A stretch of DNA of 64,000 nucleotides, taken from contig CANPGB010000012.1 in the NCBI GenBank assembly GCA_947573485.1, positions 1 to 64,000 on the forward strand. The letters are read 5' to 3'. A program made the translations under genes and the position numbers. Shown here one piece after another: positions 41,179-50,508 of this stretch. This DNA comes from an uncultured Porphyromonadaceae bacterium (GTDB lineage Bacteria > Bacteroidota > Bacteroidia > Bacteroidales > Muribaculaceae). The notes under the pieces are model-generated. The model had not been told where the DNA came from. It saw nothing but the letters and a program-made list of their open reading frames with translations, and did not search any database. The stretch's first letter is position 1. Each line of letters opens with the position of its first letter.

Positions 41179-42579
41179 ATGGACGTAACACTCGAAAAAA
41201 CGGCCGAACTTGAAGGCTTCCTCGTTGTGAAAATCGAAGAAGCCGATTACGCCGATCGCGTTAAGAAAGAGCTCAAAGAAATAGGTAACACCCGCCAGAT
41301 TCCCGGCTTCCGCAAAGGCCACGTGGATATGGCACAGCTCCGCAAGCGTTTCGGTAACGAGGTAAAGGCTCACGTGCTCAACGAAGTAGCCGCCGATGCC
41401 GCCCTCAAATATGTTGAAGACAACAAACTCGACCTCCTCGGCCAGCCCATCCCCGCCGACAACGGCCAGATTGACCTCGCTGAGAAGGACTACACTTTCA
41501 AATATGAAGTAGGTTTCGCTCCCGAGCTCAACATCGACCTCGCCAACGCAACCCTCCCCTTCTACAACATCGAAGTTACCGATCAGATGATCGACGAGCA
41601 GGACAAGGCACTCCGCCAGCAGGCCGGTGAGCAGGTTCCCGCCCAGGAATATGCCGAGCGCGCTCTTGTAAAAGGCGCTATCATGCAGCTCAACGAAGAC
41701 GGCAGCGTGAAGGAAGACGGCATCCAGGTAACCGACGGTATCCTCGCTCCGTTCCTCTTCAAAGGCGCCGACGAAGCCAAGAAATTTGAAGGCACCAAGG
41801 TTGGCGACAAGGTTGTGTTCGACGCTTTCGCTACCTGCGACGGCAACGAGGCCGAACTCGCTTCGATGCTCCACATCGACCGCGACAAAGTTGAAAGCGC
41901 ACGCGGCAACTTTGAAATCAACATCGCCGAATTTATCGTAAACAAGCCCGCTGAGCTTGGCGAAGAGTTCTACAACAAGGTATTCGGTACCGATAAGGTT
42001 CACAACGAAGAAGAATACCGCAAGGCTATCGCCGACATGATTGCCCAGGCTCTCCAGCCCAACAGCAACCAGCTCTTCACCCGTCAGGCCGAGGATTACC
42101 TCATGGAAACCTACGGCGCAGGCATGGCTCTCCCCGTGGCCTTCCTCCGCAAGTTCATGCTCCGCACCGACAGCGAAATCAAGGAAGAAGACATCGATGG
42201 CCTCGTAGAGCGCAGCATCCCCGGTATCAAGTGGGAAATCATCGAGAATAAAGTCGCTGAGAAACTCGGCGTGAAAGTAACTGAAGAAGATGTCAAGGCT
42301 GCCGCCCGCAGCTACGGCATGCAGCAGCTCCAGCAGTACGGCATGGCTCACATGGCCGATCAGATGCTCGACTACTTCACCGAAAACATGCTCAAAGACG
42401 ACAAACAGCGTCGTCAGCTCGTGCGCATGGCCTTCAACGGCAACCTCTTCCACGCTATCCACAATATCGTGAAACTCGACGAGAAGACTATCTCGCTCGA
42501 TGAGTTCCGCGCTATCGTCGACACCCTCAACAACGCTTCGGGCGCTGAGGTTGCCGCCGAGGAGACTCCCGCTGAATAA
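41179..42579 (+). CDS. tig: trigger factor (ribosome-associated chaperone)
   Basis: 466 residues. The ribosome-binding N domain contains the signature region RQIPGFRKGHVDMAQLRKRFG (cf. GFRxGKxP). A divergent central region follows where the FKBP-like domain would be, then the long helical C-terminal arms (YGMQQLQQYGMAHMADQMLD). The PPIase core is poorly conserved, as in other Bacteroidota trigger factors, so prolyl isomerase activity is doubtful. A single gene with its own promoter and very regular host codon use, consistent with high expression. Confidence 0.93.
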   Translation: MDVTLEKTAELEGFLVVKIEEADYADRVKKELKEIGNTRQIPGFRKGHVDMAQLRKRFGNEVKAHVLNEVAADAALKYVEDNKLDLLGQPIPADNGQIDLAEKDYTFKYEVGFAPELNIDLANATLPFYNIEVTDQMIDEQDKALRQQAGEQVPAQEYAERALVKGAIMQLNEDGSVKEDGIQVTDGILAPFLFKGADEAKKFEGTKVGDKVVFDAFATCDGNEAELASMLHIDRDKVESARGNFEINIAEFIVNKPAELGEEFYNKVFGTDKVHNEEEYRKAIADMIAQALQPNSNQLFTRQAEDYLMETYGAGMALPVAFLRKFMLRTDSEIKEEDIDGLVERSIPGIKWEIIENKVAEKLGVKVTEEDVKAAARSYGMQQLQQYGMAHMADQMLDYFTENMLKDDKQRRQLVRMAFNGNLFHAIHNIVKLDEKTISLDEFRAIVDTLNNASGAEVAAEETPAE

Positions 42580-42615
42580 TAGGTCGGCAAGCCGATAATA
42601 ACACAAATAAATTCG

Positions 42616-42649
42616 TATCTTTGCAGAGAATTAGTTTTTCTGCAAAGAT
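42616..42649 (+). promoter_or_regulatory. -7 box embedded in an 11-bp inverted repeat reaching the start codon
   Basis: TATCTTTG (42616-42623) is a perfect -7 box. ATCTTTGCAGA (42617-42627) is exactly inverted at 42639-42649 (TCTGCAAAGAT), the last two bases being the AT of the ATG at 42648. The repeat would form a hairpin covering the transcript's 5' end and start codon. No -33 TTG is seen. Confidence 0.65.
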
Positions 42650-44123
42650 GCGATTTTTTTTATCTGTAATCATACTTCTTGCCTCGCTGGCGGCGCAGGC
42701 TCAGTCGGCGCAGCCCAAGCGAGAGTTTCGCGGCGCGTGGCTTCACACCGTATTCCAAGGCCAGTATAAGGCTCAGACCACCGCTCAGAACAAGGCCTAT
42801 CTCATACGCCAGCTCGACAGTCTGCAGGCCATGGGCGTCAATGCCGTAATCTTCCAGGTTCGCCCGCAAGCCGACGCTTTCTATGCCAGCGAGCTCGAGC
42901 CCTGGAGCGTGTATCTCACCAACGGAGGCAAGGCTCCCGTGCCTTACTGGGACCCCCTCGAATTTATGGTCGAGGAGTCGCACAAGCGCGGCATGGAGCT
43001 CCATGCCTGGCTCAACCCCTACCGCATCACATCGAATACAAAGCAGAGTAAATCGCTTCCGGCCAATCATATAGCCCGTAAATATCCGTCGCGATGCCTC
43101 GAGTATGGCGGAAAGATGTATTTCGACCCCGGTTTGCCCGAAAACCGAGAGTTCATAGGCAAGGTTGTCGACGATATAGTGGCCCGCTACGATATCGACG
43201 GCATACATTTCGACGATTATTTCTATCCATACCCCGTGCCCGGGAAACAGTTTCCTGACGACAAATCTTTTGCCCGCTACGGCAAGGGTATGAAGCGTGC
43301 TGACTGGCGCCGCAAGAACGTCGATATCCTTATCGAAGACATCAACCGCCGCATCAAAGCTGCCAAACCCTGGGTGCGCTTCGGCGTCAGTCCGTTCGGA
43401 ATCTACCGCAATAAAAAGACCGACCCCAATGGCAGCGATACCAACGGTCTGGAGAACTACGACGCCCTCTATGCCGACGTGCTGCTATGGGAGCGCGAAG
43501 GGTGGGTAGACTATCTTATGCCACAGCTATATTGGGAGTTAGAACATAAGTCGGCATCATATCTCGTGCTCGTGGAGTGGTGGAATAAAATGGCAGGCGC
43601 CTCGCGGCACCTCTATATCGGCCAGGATGTGGCACGCACCATGGATAAAGCCGACATCGCCCCCTCGAAAGAGCGCAACCAGCTTAAAACCAAGATTGAG
43701 CACACAAGGCGCCTGCCCAATATCCAAGGCAACTGCTGGTGGCCGGGATATGCCCTGACACGCAATCACGGCAAAGTGGCCGATGCCTTGGCCGGAGATT
43801 TTCAGTCGCAACCGGCTCTTGCTCCCGCCTGCCCCTGGCTCTCGGCCGTGCTTCCTGCCCCTGTCGAAGGCTTGCGACCCGCATCGGAAAACTCATTCAA
43901 ATGGAAAGCAGCCGAGCGCAAAGGCGCTGCTACCGATGTCATGAAATATGCCGTCTACCGCTTCGAGAGCCGCGTCGAGATTGACATAGAGCGCGAGGGA
44001 GCGCTTGTGGCTGTCACAGCTCAACCCGAATTTACGGCATCTCAGCCGGGGGTTTATGTAGTCACCGCCGTCGACCGTGTCAATAACGAATCCGAGCCCT
44101 CGGCTCCTATAGTGGTGCAATGA
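42648..44123 (+). CDS. family 10-like glycoside hydrolase (GHL10/DUF187)
   Basis: 491 residues from the ATG at 42648. Signal peptide (MRFFLSVIILLASLAAQAQ), then a TIM-barrel GHL10 domain: EFRGAWLHTVFQGQY, NAVIFQVRPQADAFY, HAWLNPYRI, DIDGIHFDDYFYPYP with the paired Asp residues, and YLMPQLYWE. A C-terminal fibronectin-like segment follows. Members are exported and may act on cell-wall or extracellular glycans. A longer frame starting at 42621 lies inside the -7 box and is excluded. The stop overlaps the glycosyltransferase ATG. Confidence 0.88.
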   Translation: MRFFLSVIILLASLAAQAQSAQPKREFRGAWLHTVFQGQYKAQTTAQNKAYLIRQLDSLQAMGVNAVIFQVRPQADAFYASELEPWSVYLTNGGKAPVPYWDPLEFMVEESHKRGMELHAWLNPYRITSNTKQSKSLPANHIARKYPSRCLEYGGKMYFDPGLPENREFIGKVVDDIVARYDIDGIHFDDYFYPYPVPGKQFPDDKSFARYGKGMKRADWRRKNVDILIEDINRRIKAAKPWVRFGVSPFGIYRNKKTDPNGSDTNGLENYDALYADVLLWEREGWVDYLMPQLYWELEHKSASYLVLVEWWNKMAGASRHLYIGQDVARTMDKADIAPSKERNQLKTKIEHTRRLPNIQGNCWWPGYALTRNHGKVADALAGDFQSQPALAPACPWLSAVLPAPVEGLRPASENSFKWKAAERKGAATDVMKYAVYRFESRVEIDIEREGALVAVTAQPEFTASQPGVYVVTAVDRVNNESEPSAPIVVQ

Positions 44124-45073
44124 GTGTAGTGGTAAGTGTAATAGTTCCGGCCTATAACAGCGGGCTCTTCCTTGCGGAGTGTCTCGACAGCATACTGCTC
44201 TCGGCCTACACCGACAGCGAGGTGGTAGTGATTGACGACGGCTCGACCGACCGTACACCCGCTCTCGCCGATAATTATGCGGCCGCATATCCCGGCCGCG
44301 TGAAAGTGTTGCACACCCCAAACCGGGGAGTGTCGGCGGCGCGAAATATGGGCATAGACCTCGCTGCCGGAAAATATATTGCATTTGTCGACGCCGACGA
44401 TATGCTCGCACCTCACGCCCTCGAGCACCTTGCCGGACTTATGGCGCGCTATCCCGGCAGTGGGATTGCTGCCGGACGTATGACGGCACACCCCAATTTC
44501 CCCGCAGAAAAGCCGAAAGTGGAAGTATTCACAGCCGAAGAAGCGCTCATTGCGACCCTCTACCAGGAGCTCGACAACGATTTCAGCGTGTGCGGCAAAC
44601 TCTTTCGCCGGGAACTCTTTACCGGACCGGAAGGCCACCTTTTCACCGAAGGGCGCCGCTATGAAGATTTGGAGATAACTCCGCGCCTCTGCCTCGCTTC
44701 GGGCGGTATGGTTGTAAGCGATGCCCCCGTTTACTATTACCGCCCTCATGCAGGGAGCTTCATACACACCTGGAGCGACACGCGCATCGATGCTCTGTGG
44801 GCCGTCGACACCATTGTGGCGTATATCGCCCGCCAATGCCCGCAGGCCTCGCGTGCCGCACTCTCGCGCAGGTTCGGGGCTTATTACAATATCTTCGTGC
44901 TGGCCACCCGTGCCGGGCGTACCGACCTTGCCGACAAGTGTTTTGAGCAGGTGCGGCTAATGGCTCCCGCCATGCTGCGCGACAGCCGTGTGCGACTCAA
45001 AAATAAAGTGGGTGCCCTGGTGGCTCTCTCCGGCAAAAGATTGCCCAAGGCCTTGGCCAAATTACAGAATTAG
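44120..45073 (+). CDS. family 2 glycosyltransferase
   Basis: 317 residues with a GT-A fold at the N-terminus: SVIVPAYNSGLFLAECLDSI, VVVIDDGSTDRT, NRGVSAARNMGIDLAAG and the DxD-type FVDADDML. The C-terminal third is helical. It probably transfers a sugar to a cell-surface glycan; donor and acceptor are unknown. ATGA overlap with the GHL10 gene suggests the two are co-translated. Confidence 0.9.
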   Translation: MSVVVSVIVPAYNSGLFLAECLDSILLSAYTDSEVVVIDDGSTDRTPALADNYAAAYPGRVKVLHTPNRGVSAARNMGIDLAAGKYIAFVDADDMLAPHALEHLAGLMARYPGSGIAAGRMTAHPNFPAEKPKVEVFTAEEALIATLYQELDNDFSVCGKLFRRELFTGPEGHLFTEGRRYEDLEITPRLCLASGGMVVSDAPVYYYRPHAGSFIHTWSDTRIDALWAVDTIVAYIARQCPQASRAALSRRFGAYYNIFVLATRAGRTDLADKCFEQVRLMAPAMLRDSRVRLKNKVGALVALSGKRLPKALAKLQN

Positions 45074-45083
45074 ATTAATTTTG
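45053..45083 (+). promoter_or_regulatory. predicted DUF1599 gene promoter
   Basis: TTG (45053-45055), 20 bases, then TAATTTTG (45076-45083), overlapping the end of the glycosyltransferase gene and 19 bases before the ATG at 45103. Confidence 0.6.
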
Positions 45084-45102
45084 CAAAATAAATACGATAG
45101 TC

Positions 45103-45660
45103 ATGACACAACATACACCCGATACAAACGCGCAGTTTGCCGATGCGCTCGCCCTTTGCCGCGAAGTCTTTGTGGCAAAACTCGGCGACTACGGCCCCTC
45201 GTGGCGCATTATGCGTCCCGAGGCTATCACCGACCAGCTTTTCATCAAGGCCAAACGCATACGCACTCTTCAGGTGAAAGGCCGCTCGGCAGTAGGCGAG
45301 GGTATACTTCCCGAGTTTATCGGCATTGTAAACTACGGTATAATAGGCATCATACAGTTGCGCCTCGGCTATGCCGACACCAAGGATATAAGCGTTGAAC
45401 GAGCCACCGAGCTTTACGACGGAATAGCCGCCGAAGCCCGCGACCTCATGATAAAAAAGAACACCGACTACGACGAAGCCTGGCGAGGCATGCGCGTACT
45501 CTCGTACGACGACCTCATTCTCACCAAGATTGAGCGCACCAAAGAAATTGAGGATAACTGCGGCCTCACCAAGGTATCGGAGGGTATCGACGCCAACTAT
45601 TTCGATATGGTGAACTACGCCGTGTTCGGCATAATCAAGCTCACCGGAAATGAAGCTTGA
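45103..45660 (+). CDS. tandem DUF1599 (nucleotide-modification-associated) protein
   Basis: 185 residues made of two homologous halves: ALCREVFVAKLGDYGPSWRI with FIKAKRIRTLQ and EFIGIVNYGIIGIIQL, then RDLMIKKNTDYDEAWRGMRV with LTKIERTKEIEDN and YFDMVNYAVFGIIKL. Each half has the K-x-x-D-Y-x-x-x-W and N-Y-x-(I/V)-x-G-I-I-x-L pattern of DUF1599. The family has been linked computationally to nucleotide metabolism; its function is unproven. The 3' end overlaps the next gene by 11 bases. Confidence 0.88.
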   Translation: MTQHTPDTNAQFADALALCREVFVAKLGDYGPSWRIMRPEAITDQLFIKAKRIRTLQVKGRSAVGEGILPEFIGIVNYGIIGIIQLRLGYADTKDISVERATELYDGIAAEARDLMIKKNTDYDEAWRGMRVLSYDDLILTKIERTKEIEDNCGLTKVSEGIDANYFDMVNYAVFGIIKLTGNEA

Positions 45661-46900
45661 GACGCGCCTGCGCCTGCAGTGCCTCGGCGTGTGGCTTGCG
45701 CGTCTGATTGTGGGCTTCACTTTCATAATATCCGGCTGGGCCAAGGCTATAGACCCCTGGGGTTTCCTTATCAAGACCGGCGAGTACCTGCAGGTGTGGC
45801 ACATGTCGCTGCCGCGTGAGGTTGTGCTCACCGGATGTGTTGGTCTGGCATGCGTGGAGTTCTGCACGGGCATACTCGTGGCCACGGGCTCGCTCAAGCG
45901 CTTCGCCACATGGATAGCAGCGGCCATGATGGCCGTGATGCTGCCGCTTACGGCGTACATAGCTATAGCCTCGCCGGTATCGGACTGCGGCTGCTTCGGC
46001 GATTTCCTTGTGATATCCAATACCGCCACGCTGCTTAAAAACATAGTGCTGGCCGCACTTATAATCTACCTGCTCAAATACGGTCCTGCGGTTAAAGGCA
46101 TCTATGCCGCCCCTATACAGTGGCTGCAGGTTGCAGTCTCGCTCGCTTTTCCGCTCTTCCTTGCCTTTGTGGGCTACAATGTGCAGCCCGTGGTCGATTT
46201 CCGCCCTTACAAGCTTGGCACCGAACTATTTGCCGAGGCCGATGCTTCGACTACCGAAGAGTATATCTATGAAAAAGACGGTGTGCAGCGCTCCTTCGGG
46301 CTCGACAGTCTGCCCGACGACAGCTGGACTTTTGTGGATATGAAGAGCAGTGCCACCGGTGAGGCCGCGGGCTTCGACGTCACCGACAGCGAGGGCTTTG
46401 ACATCAGCGACGAGCTGACCGGTGCCGAGGGTCCCGTGCTCTATCTTATAGTCGCCGACCCCGATGTGCAATATCTATCGCGCACTCACCTTACCAACCT
46501 CATCTACCGCTATGCCGTGGCCAATGATGTGGAAATGAAAGCCATAGCAGGCGCCTCGGGCGAGAGTCTCGACGAGTGGGTGTCGCTCGCCAAGCCTCAG
46601 TTCGAGGTCTACTCGGCGGCTCCGACAGCTTTGAAGCAGCTTGTGCGCGGCGATGCCGCCCTGGTGTATACCGACGGCGGAATAATAAAATGGAAACGCA
46701 CACTGTCGTCGGTCGATGAAGAAGCCTTCGCCCCCGGAGCCGCTCCCGACGCGCTCGCTGCCATAGAACCCGTCGACGACGGTCGCCTGCACCTTGCCGC
46801 CCTTGGCATATACCTTGCCGCGATGATTGTGATATACGCCCTGAGCCTGTCGCCCAAAATCTTGCGCCTCTTTGCAGGTCATGCAAAAAAAAATGCGTAA
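45650..46900 (+). CDS. BT_3928-type DoxX/MauE-like membrane protein
   Basis: 416 residues. The N-terminal part has four membrane segments of the DoxX/MauE kind with FIISGWAKAIDPWGF and the Cys pair SDCGCFGDF. A soluble periplasmic domain of about 200 residues, possibly thioredoxin-like by position, follows with no CxxC, and there is a final membrane helix near the C-terminus (LAALGIYLAAMIVIYALSLS). This architecture is the family named after B. thetaiotaomicron BT_3928. A role in disulfide or quinone redox is possible but unproven. It overlaps the DUF1599 gene. Confidence 0.83.
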   Translation: MKLETRLRLQCLGVWLARLIVGFTFIISGWAKAIDPWGFLIKTGEYLQVWHMSLPREVVLTGCVGLACVEFCTGILVATGSLKRFATWIAAAMMAVMLPLTAYIAIASPVSDCGCFGDFLVISNTATLLKNIVLAALIIYLLKYGPAVKGIYAAPIQWLQVAVSLAFPLFLAFVGYNVQPVVDFRPYKLGTELFAEADASTTEEYIYEKDGVQRSFGLDSLPDDSWTFVDMKSSATGEAAGFDVTDSEGFDISDELTGAEGPVLYLIVADPDVQYLSRTHLTNLIYRYAVANDVEMKAIAGASGESLDEWVSLAKPQFEVYSAAPTALKQLVRGDAALVYTDGGIIKWKRTLSSVDEEAFAPGAAPDALAAIEPVDDGRLHLAALGIYLAAMIVIYALSLSPKILRLFAGHAKKNA

Positions 46901-46905
46901 CTTTG
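46871..46905 (+). promoter_or_regulatory. predicted tpiA promoter
   Basis: TAACTTTG (46898-46905) is a good -7 box, overlapping the stop of the preceding gene; the nearest TTTG (46871-46874) is 23 bases upstream, slightly long. Confidence 0.5.
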
Positions 46906-46949
46906 CACTCCGTAAATAAGCAAACACTCAATAATTCAACTAATATACA

Positions 46950-47705
46950 ATGAGAAAGAATATTGTAGCCGGCAACTGGAAGATGAACACCACCGTTCCC
47001 GAAGGTGTTGCCCTCGCAAAAGAAGTTAACGAAGCCCTCAAAGGTTTCAAGGCTAACTGCGACGTAGTTATCTGCGTTCCTTTCACCCACCTCTGCCCCG
47101 TAGCGGCCGAAATCGACCAGAACATCCTTGGTCTCGGTGCTGAAAACTGCGCCGACCACGCATCGGGTGCCTACACCGGCGAAGTTTCTGCTCCGATGGT
47201 AGCTTCCACCGGCGCCAAATATGTAATTCTCGGTCACTCTGAGCGTCGCCAGTACTATGGCGAAACCTCGGCCACTCTCCGCGAAAAAGTGGCTCTCGCT
47301 CTCGCTAACGGTCTCACTCCTATCTTCTGCATCGGCGAAGTTCTCGAAGAGCGCGACAACGGTACCTACAACGAAGTTGTAAAGACCCAGATCGAAGAAG
47401 GCCTCTTCAACCTCAGCGCTGAAGACTTCGGCAAAATCATCCTCGCTTACGAACCTGTATGGGCTATCGGGACAGGCAAAACCGCTACCGCCGACCAGGC
47501 CGAGGATATGCACGCTCACATCCGTGCCGTCATCGCAGGCAAATATGGCAAAGAAGTTGCTGAAAACTGCTCGATTCTCTACGGCGGCAGCTGCAAGCCC
47601 TCTAACGCAGCCGAGCTCTTCGCTAAACCCGACGTAGACGGTGGCCTCATCGGTGGCGCCGCACTCAAGTGCGCCGACTTCATGGGCATTGTAAAGGCAT
47701 TCTGA
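46950..47705 (+). CDS. tpiA: triosephosphate isomerase
   Basis: 251-residue glycolytic TIM barrel. Signatures: AGNWKMNTT with the N-terminal Asn/Lys, [14 protein letters not shown] with the catalytic His, [16 protein letters not shown] with the catalytic Glu, [12 protein letters not shown] and GGLIGGAAL. Full length. It has its own promoter and one of the strongest terminators in the window directly after it. Confidence 0.97.
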   Translation: MRKNIVAGNWKMNTTVPEGVALAKEVNEALKGFKANCDVVICVPFTHLCPVAAEIDQNILGLGAENCADHASGAYTGEVSAPMVASTGAKYVILGHSERRQYYGETSATLREKVALALANGLTPIFCIGEVLEERDNGTYNEVVKTQIEEGLFNLSAEDFGKIILAYEPVWAIGTGKTATADQAEDMHAHIRAVIAGKYGKEVAENCSILYGGSCKPSNAAELFAKPDVDGGLIGGAALKCADFMGIVKAF

Positions 47706-47727
47706 TAACAGAGCCGTTTATAATATA

Positions 47728-47773
47728 CTGTCGCCCGCGCGGCCGACGCGCGGGCGACAGTTACCTTTTTTAA
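47728..47773 (+). terminator. strong intrinsic terminator of tpiA
   Basis: A perfect 14-bp G+C-rich stem (47728-47741 with 47747-47760), a 5-base loop, then TTACCTTTTTT. It starts 23 bases after the tpiA stop and ends just before the SPOR gene. Confidence 0.9.
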
Positions 47774-47777
47774 AGAT

Positions 47778-48254
47778 ATGTCGAAAATCAAGATACTCAC
47801 AGCAGCCGCTCTCATATGCGGCGCCAGCGTTTCAGCTCTTGCCGAGGTTTCGATTGTGAAATCAATAGAGGCGAGTGGCAACGTTACGGTCGATCAGCCC
47901 GAGGCTCTCGCAAGGTTGATTGTCCATACTCCTGTGGCACAGTCTTCCGACGATTCAGAGACACCCCACAGAACAGTCTCCGCCACCCGCACAGGCTATC
48001 GTGTGCAGGTTTTCGACGATAATAATCCCCGCACTGCGCGCGCCGGAGCCGAAGCAGCCAACAGCCGTATGGCCGCTGAGTTTCCCCATATGCGCAGCTA
48101 CCTCTCTTTCAACTCGCCCTATTGGCGCGTGAAGGTGGGCGATTTCCGCACACGTGCCGAGGCAGAGGCCGCTATGGCCGAAATACGTCAGGCCATGCCG
48201 CACCTCGCTCCCTATCTGCGCGTTATGCGCGATAAAATAAATATCAATGACTGA
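47778..48254 (+). CDS. exported SPOR-domain protein
   Basis: 158 residues with a signal peptide ([22 protein letters not shown]), a spacer, and a C-terminal SPOR domain from about residue 72 ([40 protein letters not shown]). SPOR domains bind denuded glycan strands of peptidoglycan at the septum. The 3' end overlaps folE by eight bases. It lies directly behind the tpiA terminator, so a promoter must lie within or near that hairpin; none is obvious. Confidence 0.87.
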   Translation: MSKIKILTAAALICGASVSALAEVSIVKSIEASGNVTVDQPEALARLIVHTPVAQSSDDSETPHRTVSATRTGYRVQVFDDNNPRTARAGAEAANSRMAAEFPHMRSYLSFNSPYWRVKVGDFRTRAEAEAAMAEIRQAMPHLAPYLRVMRDKININD

Positions 48255-48828
48255 TATGGAAACACCTGACGAAGAGCGCATCAAGGCTATCTCAGAGCAT
48301 ATAGAGGCAATCGTCGGACTCCTTGGCGAAGATGTGTCGCGCGAGGGGCTCGTGAAGACGCCAGTGCGCGCTGCCAAAGCTCTGTGGTTCCTCACTTCGG
48401 GCTACCGCACCGAGGCCGCTCCCCTCATGGAGCAGGCTCTTTTTGAGCATGAAGGCTCGCAACTCATTGTCGTAAAAGATATTGAGTTCTATTCGATGTG
48501 CGAGCATCACATACTTCCGTTTTTCGGTAAGGTGAGCATCGGTTATATTCCCGACGGCAAGATTGTGGGTCTCAGCAAGCTGGCCCGCATAGTTAATGTA
48601 TATGCTCGGCGCCTGCAGGTGCAGGAGCGCTTCACCGCACAAATCTGCGATGTGGTGCGCGAGACTCTCGGAGCCAAAGGTGTTATAGTCACATGCTCGG
48701 GCGAGCACCTGTGCATGAAAATGCGCGGTGTTGAGAAACAGCACTCCGCCACAACCACAATGCACTACAACGGCGTATTTGCCCAAGATGCCGCACTCCG
48801 CGCCGAGTTCTTCGCTGCTATAAGATAA
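48247..48828 (+). CDS. folE: GTP cyclohydrolase I
   Basis: 193 residues. First step of folate biosynthesis: GTP to 7,8-dihydroneopterin triphosphate. Zinc ligands and catalytic residues are in [15 protein letters not shown] and [15 protein letters not shown]; also [20 protein letters not shown] and [10 protein letters not shown]. Type IA, homodecameric by family. Starts inside the SPOR gene; ATG codons at residues 1 and 4 are both possible. Convergent with the hydroxysteroid-dehydrogenase-like gene, with only 21 bases between them. Confidence 0.96.
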   Translation: MTDMETPDEERIKAISEHIEAIVGLLGEDVSREGLVKTPVRAAKALWFLTSGYRTEAAPLMEQALFEHEGSQLIVVKDIEFYSMCEHHILPFFGKVSIGYIPDGKIVGLSKLARIVNVYARRLQVQERFTAQICDVVRETLGAKGVIVTCSGEHLCMKMRGVEKQHSATTTMHYNGVFAQDAALRAEFFAAIR

Positions 48829-48849
48829 GAGCCTGATTTTTTGTTACTC

Positions 48850-49632
48850 TCAGTGCATAGTCTGCACTCCGCCGCCGTTTACCATAAGCGTCTGGCCGCT
48901 TATCCATGCCGCTGCGGGCGACGCCAGGAACAGCACGGCACGGGCTATATCGCAGACCTCACCGAGGCGCTGAATAGGAGTATGGGCAAGCATGCGCTGC
49001 TGCATGTCGGCAGTGAGCACACTTTCGAGGGCATGAGTGCGGGTCGCGCCGGGCCCTACGTTGTTGATGCGTATTCCCATAGGGCCGTAATCATAAGCTA
49101 AGTTCGATGCCATATGGTTTAGCGCAGCCTTCGAGGAGCCGTAAATTGCCATAGACGCCTCATTGTTTATGCTGCTCATCGAAGTGATATTCACAATGCT
49201 GCCGTAGCCCGAAGCTTGCATATGAGGTGCTGCAAGTCGACACAATTGCCAAGGGGCGAAAACATTTATGGCATAGATGCGCTCTACGTAAGCCCTGTCG
49301 ATAGCGAAGGGATTCTCGCGGCCACCTCCGCCCATGCCGACGTTGTTTACCAGAATATTTATAGTGCCGTAAGTTTTCACGGCAAAATCTATAAGGGCTT
49401 CGAGGTCGTTGGTGTCCAGCACATTGCATGCCACGGCAGCAGCCTTGCCGCCGTCGGCTATAATTCCATTGGCTGTTGCCTGAGCTTTTTCGGTCGAGAG
49501 GTCGCTGACAATAACCGAGGCTCCTGCGGCAGCGAGAATCTCGCAGCAGCCGTGACCGATGCCGTCGCCACCACCGGTTACGACGGCCACTTTTCCGCTG
49601 AGGTCGAAAAGCGATGCTATATCTGTTTTCAT
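48850..49632 (-). CDS. short-chain dehydrogenase resembling 7-alpha-hydroxysteroid dehydrogenase (HdhA)
   Basis: 260 residues, classical SDR: TGGGDGIG cofactor loop (19-26), Asp44 after the second strand (NAD preference), NNVG (96-99), catalytic Ser151, Tyr164 and Lys168 (YGSSK). The C-terminal pattern, with HTPIQRLGEVCDIARAVLFL and ending SGQTLMVNGGGVQ, is close to what I recall of E. coli HdhA (HTPIRRLG ... GGGVQ), which oxidises the 7-alpha-hydroxyl of bile acids. Steroid activity is inferred, not proven; other SDR substrates remain possible. Last gene of a four-gene minus-strand unit. Confidence 0.72.
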   Translation of the reverse strand: MKTDIASLFDLSGKVAVVTGGGDGIGHGCCEILAAAGASVIVSDLSTEKAQATANGIIADGGKAAAVACNVLDTNDLEALIDFAVKTYGTINILVNNVGMGGGGRENPFAIDRAYVERIYAINVFAPWQLCRLAAPHMQASGYGSIVNITSMSSINNEASMAIYGSSKAALNHMASNLAYDYGPMGIRINNVGPGATRTHALESVLTADMQQRMLAHTPIQRLGEVCDIARAVLFLASPAAAWISGQTLMVNGGGVQTMH

Positions 49633-49664
49633 ACTTAATATAACATCGTCTACAGCAGGCTTGT

Positions 49665-50483
49665 TTATGATACCCGGGAGTTAAACTCCTCGATAGCAGG
49701 GATAAGCAGCTCGATACGCTTTTTAACCGAATCAAGAATGTGCAAGGGGATGGCTCCGTAAAAAGCAGCTGCTATCGGTCCGGCTATGGCCGCCTGGGTG
49801 TCGGAATCCCCTCCAAGTGCCACGGCCATACGCACACACGATTCATAGTCAGAACTTTCAAAAAAGCATATCAAGGCCTCCGGCACCGAGCCTGCGCAAG
49901 TAACAACAAAGCTGTATTCGGGTTGGAAATCGAGGTAAGAGCGACCAAGGTCATATCGGGTTAGCGCCTGCAGTTCTGCTTTTATGCCGTCTTTTGAATA
50001 TACTCTTGCGCCGTTGTCATCTCTCTGTAAAGCGAGCCAGACAGCAGCTGCCACGGCTTGTGCACCCTTGATACCCTCGGGATGATTGTGGGTGACTTCG
50101 GCAGATTTTTTAGCAAGATCAAGAGCTTCGTCAAAAGATGCGGCCGCCGCTCCGCAGGCACTTGCACGCATCGCCGACCCGTTGCCGAAGCTGTTGTAGG
50201 GTTGTGGATTTTCCGACCTAATCCAGCGTCTGAACATGCCGCCATATCCGGCGTATGGAAACTTCCGGCACCACTCCTGCAAGGCTTCATCGAAGTGGCG
50301 ATTATTGATAATAGCATCGGCAACTGCAACAGTGCATACCGAGTCATCGGTAAAGCGTGAGCCTTTGGGAAGCATGTCGAAATCAATATCTTTTGTTGGG
50401 CGCCATTCATAGGCTGAACCTATCATGTCGCCACAAATAGCTCCATATAACACCAGCCTGGCCGCTTCGATATCTTTTTTCAT
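49665..50483 (-). CDS. ADP-ribosylglycohydrolase-family protein
   Basis: 272 residues. DraG-type all-helical fold: AICGDMIGSAYEW, the N-terminal metal motif FTDDSVCTVAVADAI (TDDS in place of the common TDDT), GNGSAMRASACGAAA, and the C-terminal metal motif ALGGDSDTQAAIAGPIAAAF. The family removes ADP-ribose from proteins or from small molecules and nucleic acids. No partner ADP-ribosyltransferase is visible nearby. It lies 25 bases after the Ntn-hydrolase and 32 before the SDR. Confidence 0.87.
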   Translation of the reverse strand: MKKDIEAARLVLYGAICGDMIGSAYEWRPTKDIDFDMLPKGSRFTDDSVCTVAVADAIINNRHFDEALQEWCRKFPYAGYGGMFRRWIRSENPQPYNSFGNGSAMRASACGAAAASFDEALDLAKKSAEVTHNHPEGIKGAQAVAAAVWLALQRDDNGARVYSKDGIKAELQALTRYDLGRSYLDFQPEYSFVVTCAGSVPEALICFFESSDYESCVRMAVALGGDSDTQAAIAGPIAAAFYGAIPLHILDSVKKRIELLIPAIEEFNSRVS

Positions 50484-50508
50484 AGATTCATCTTATGTCT
50501 TATTTGTC

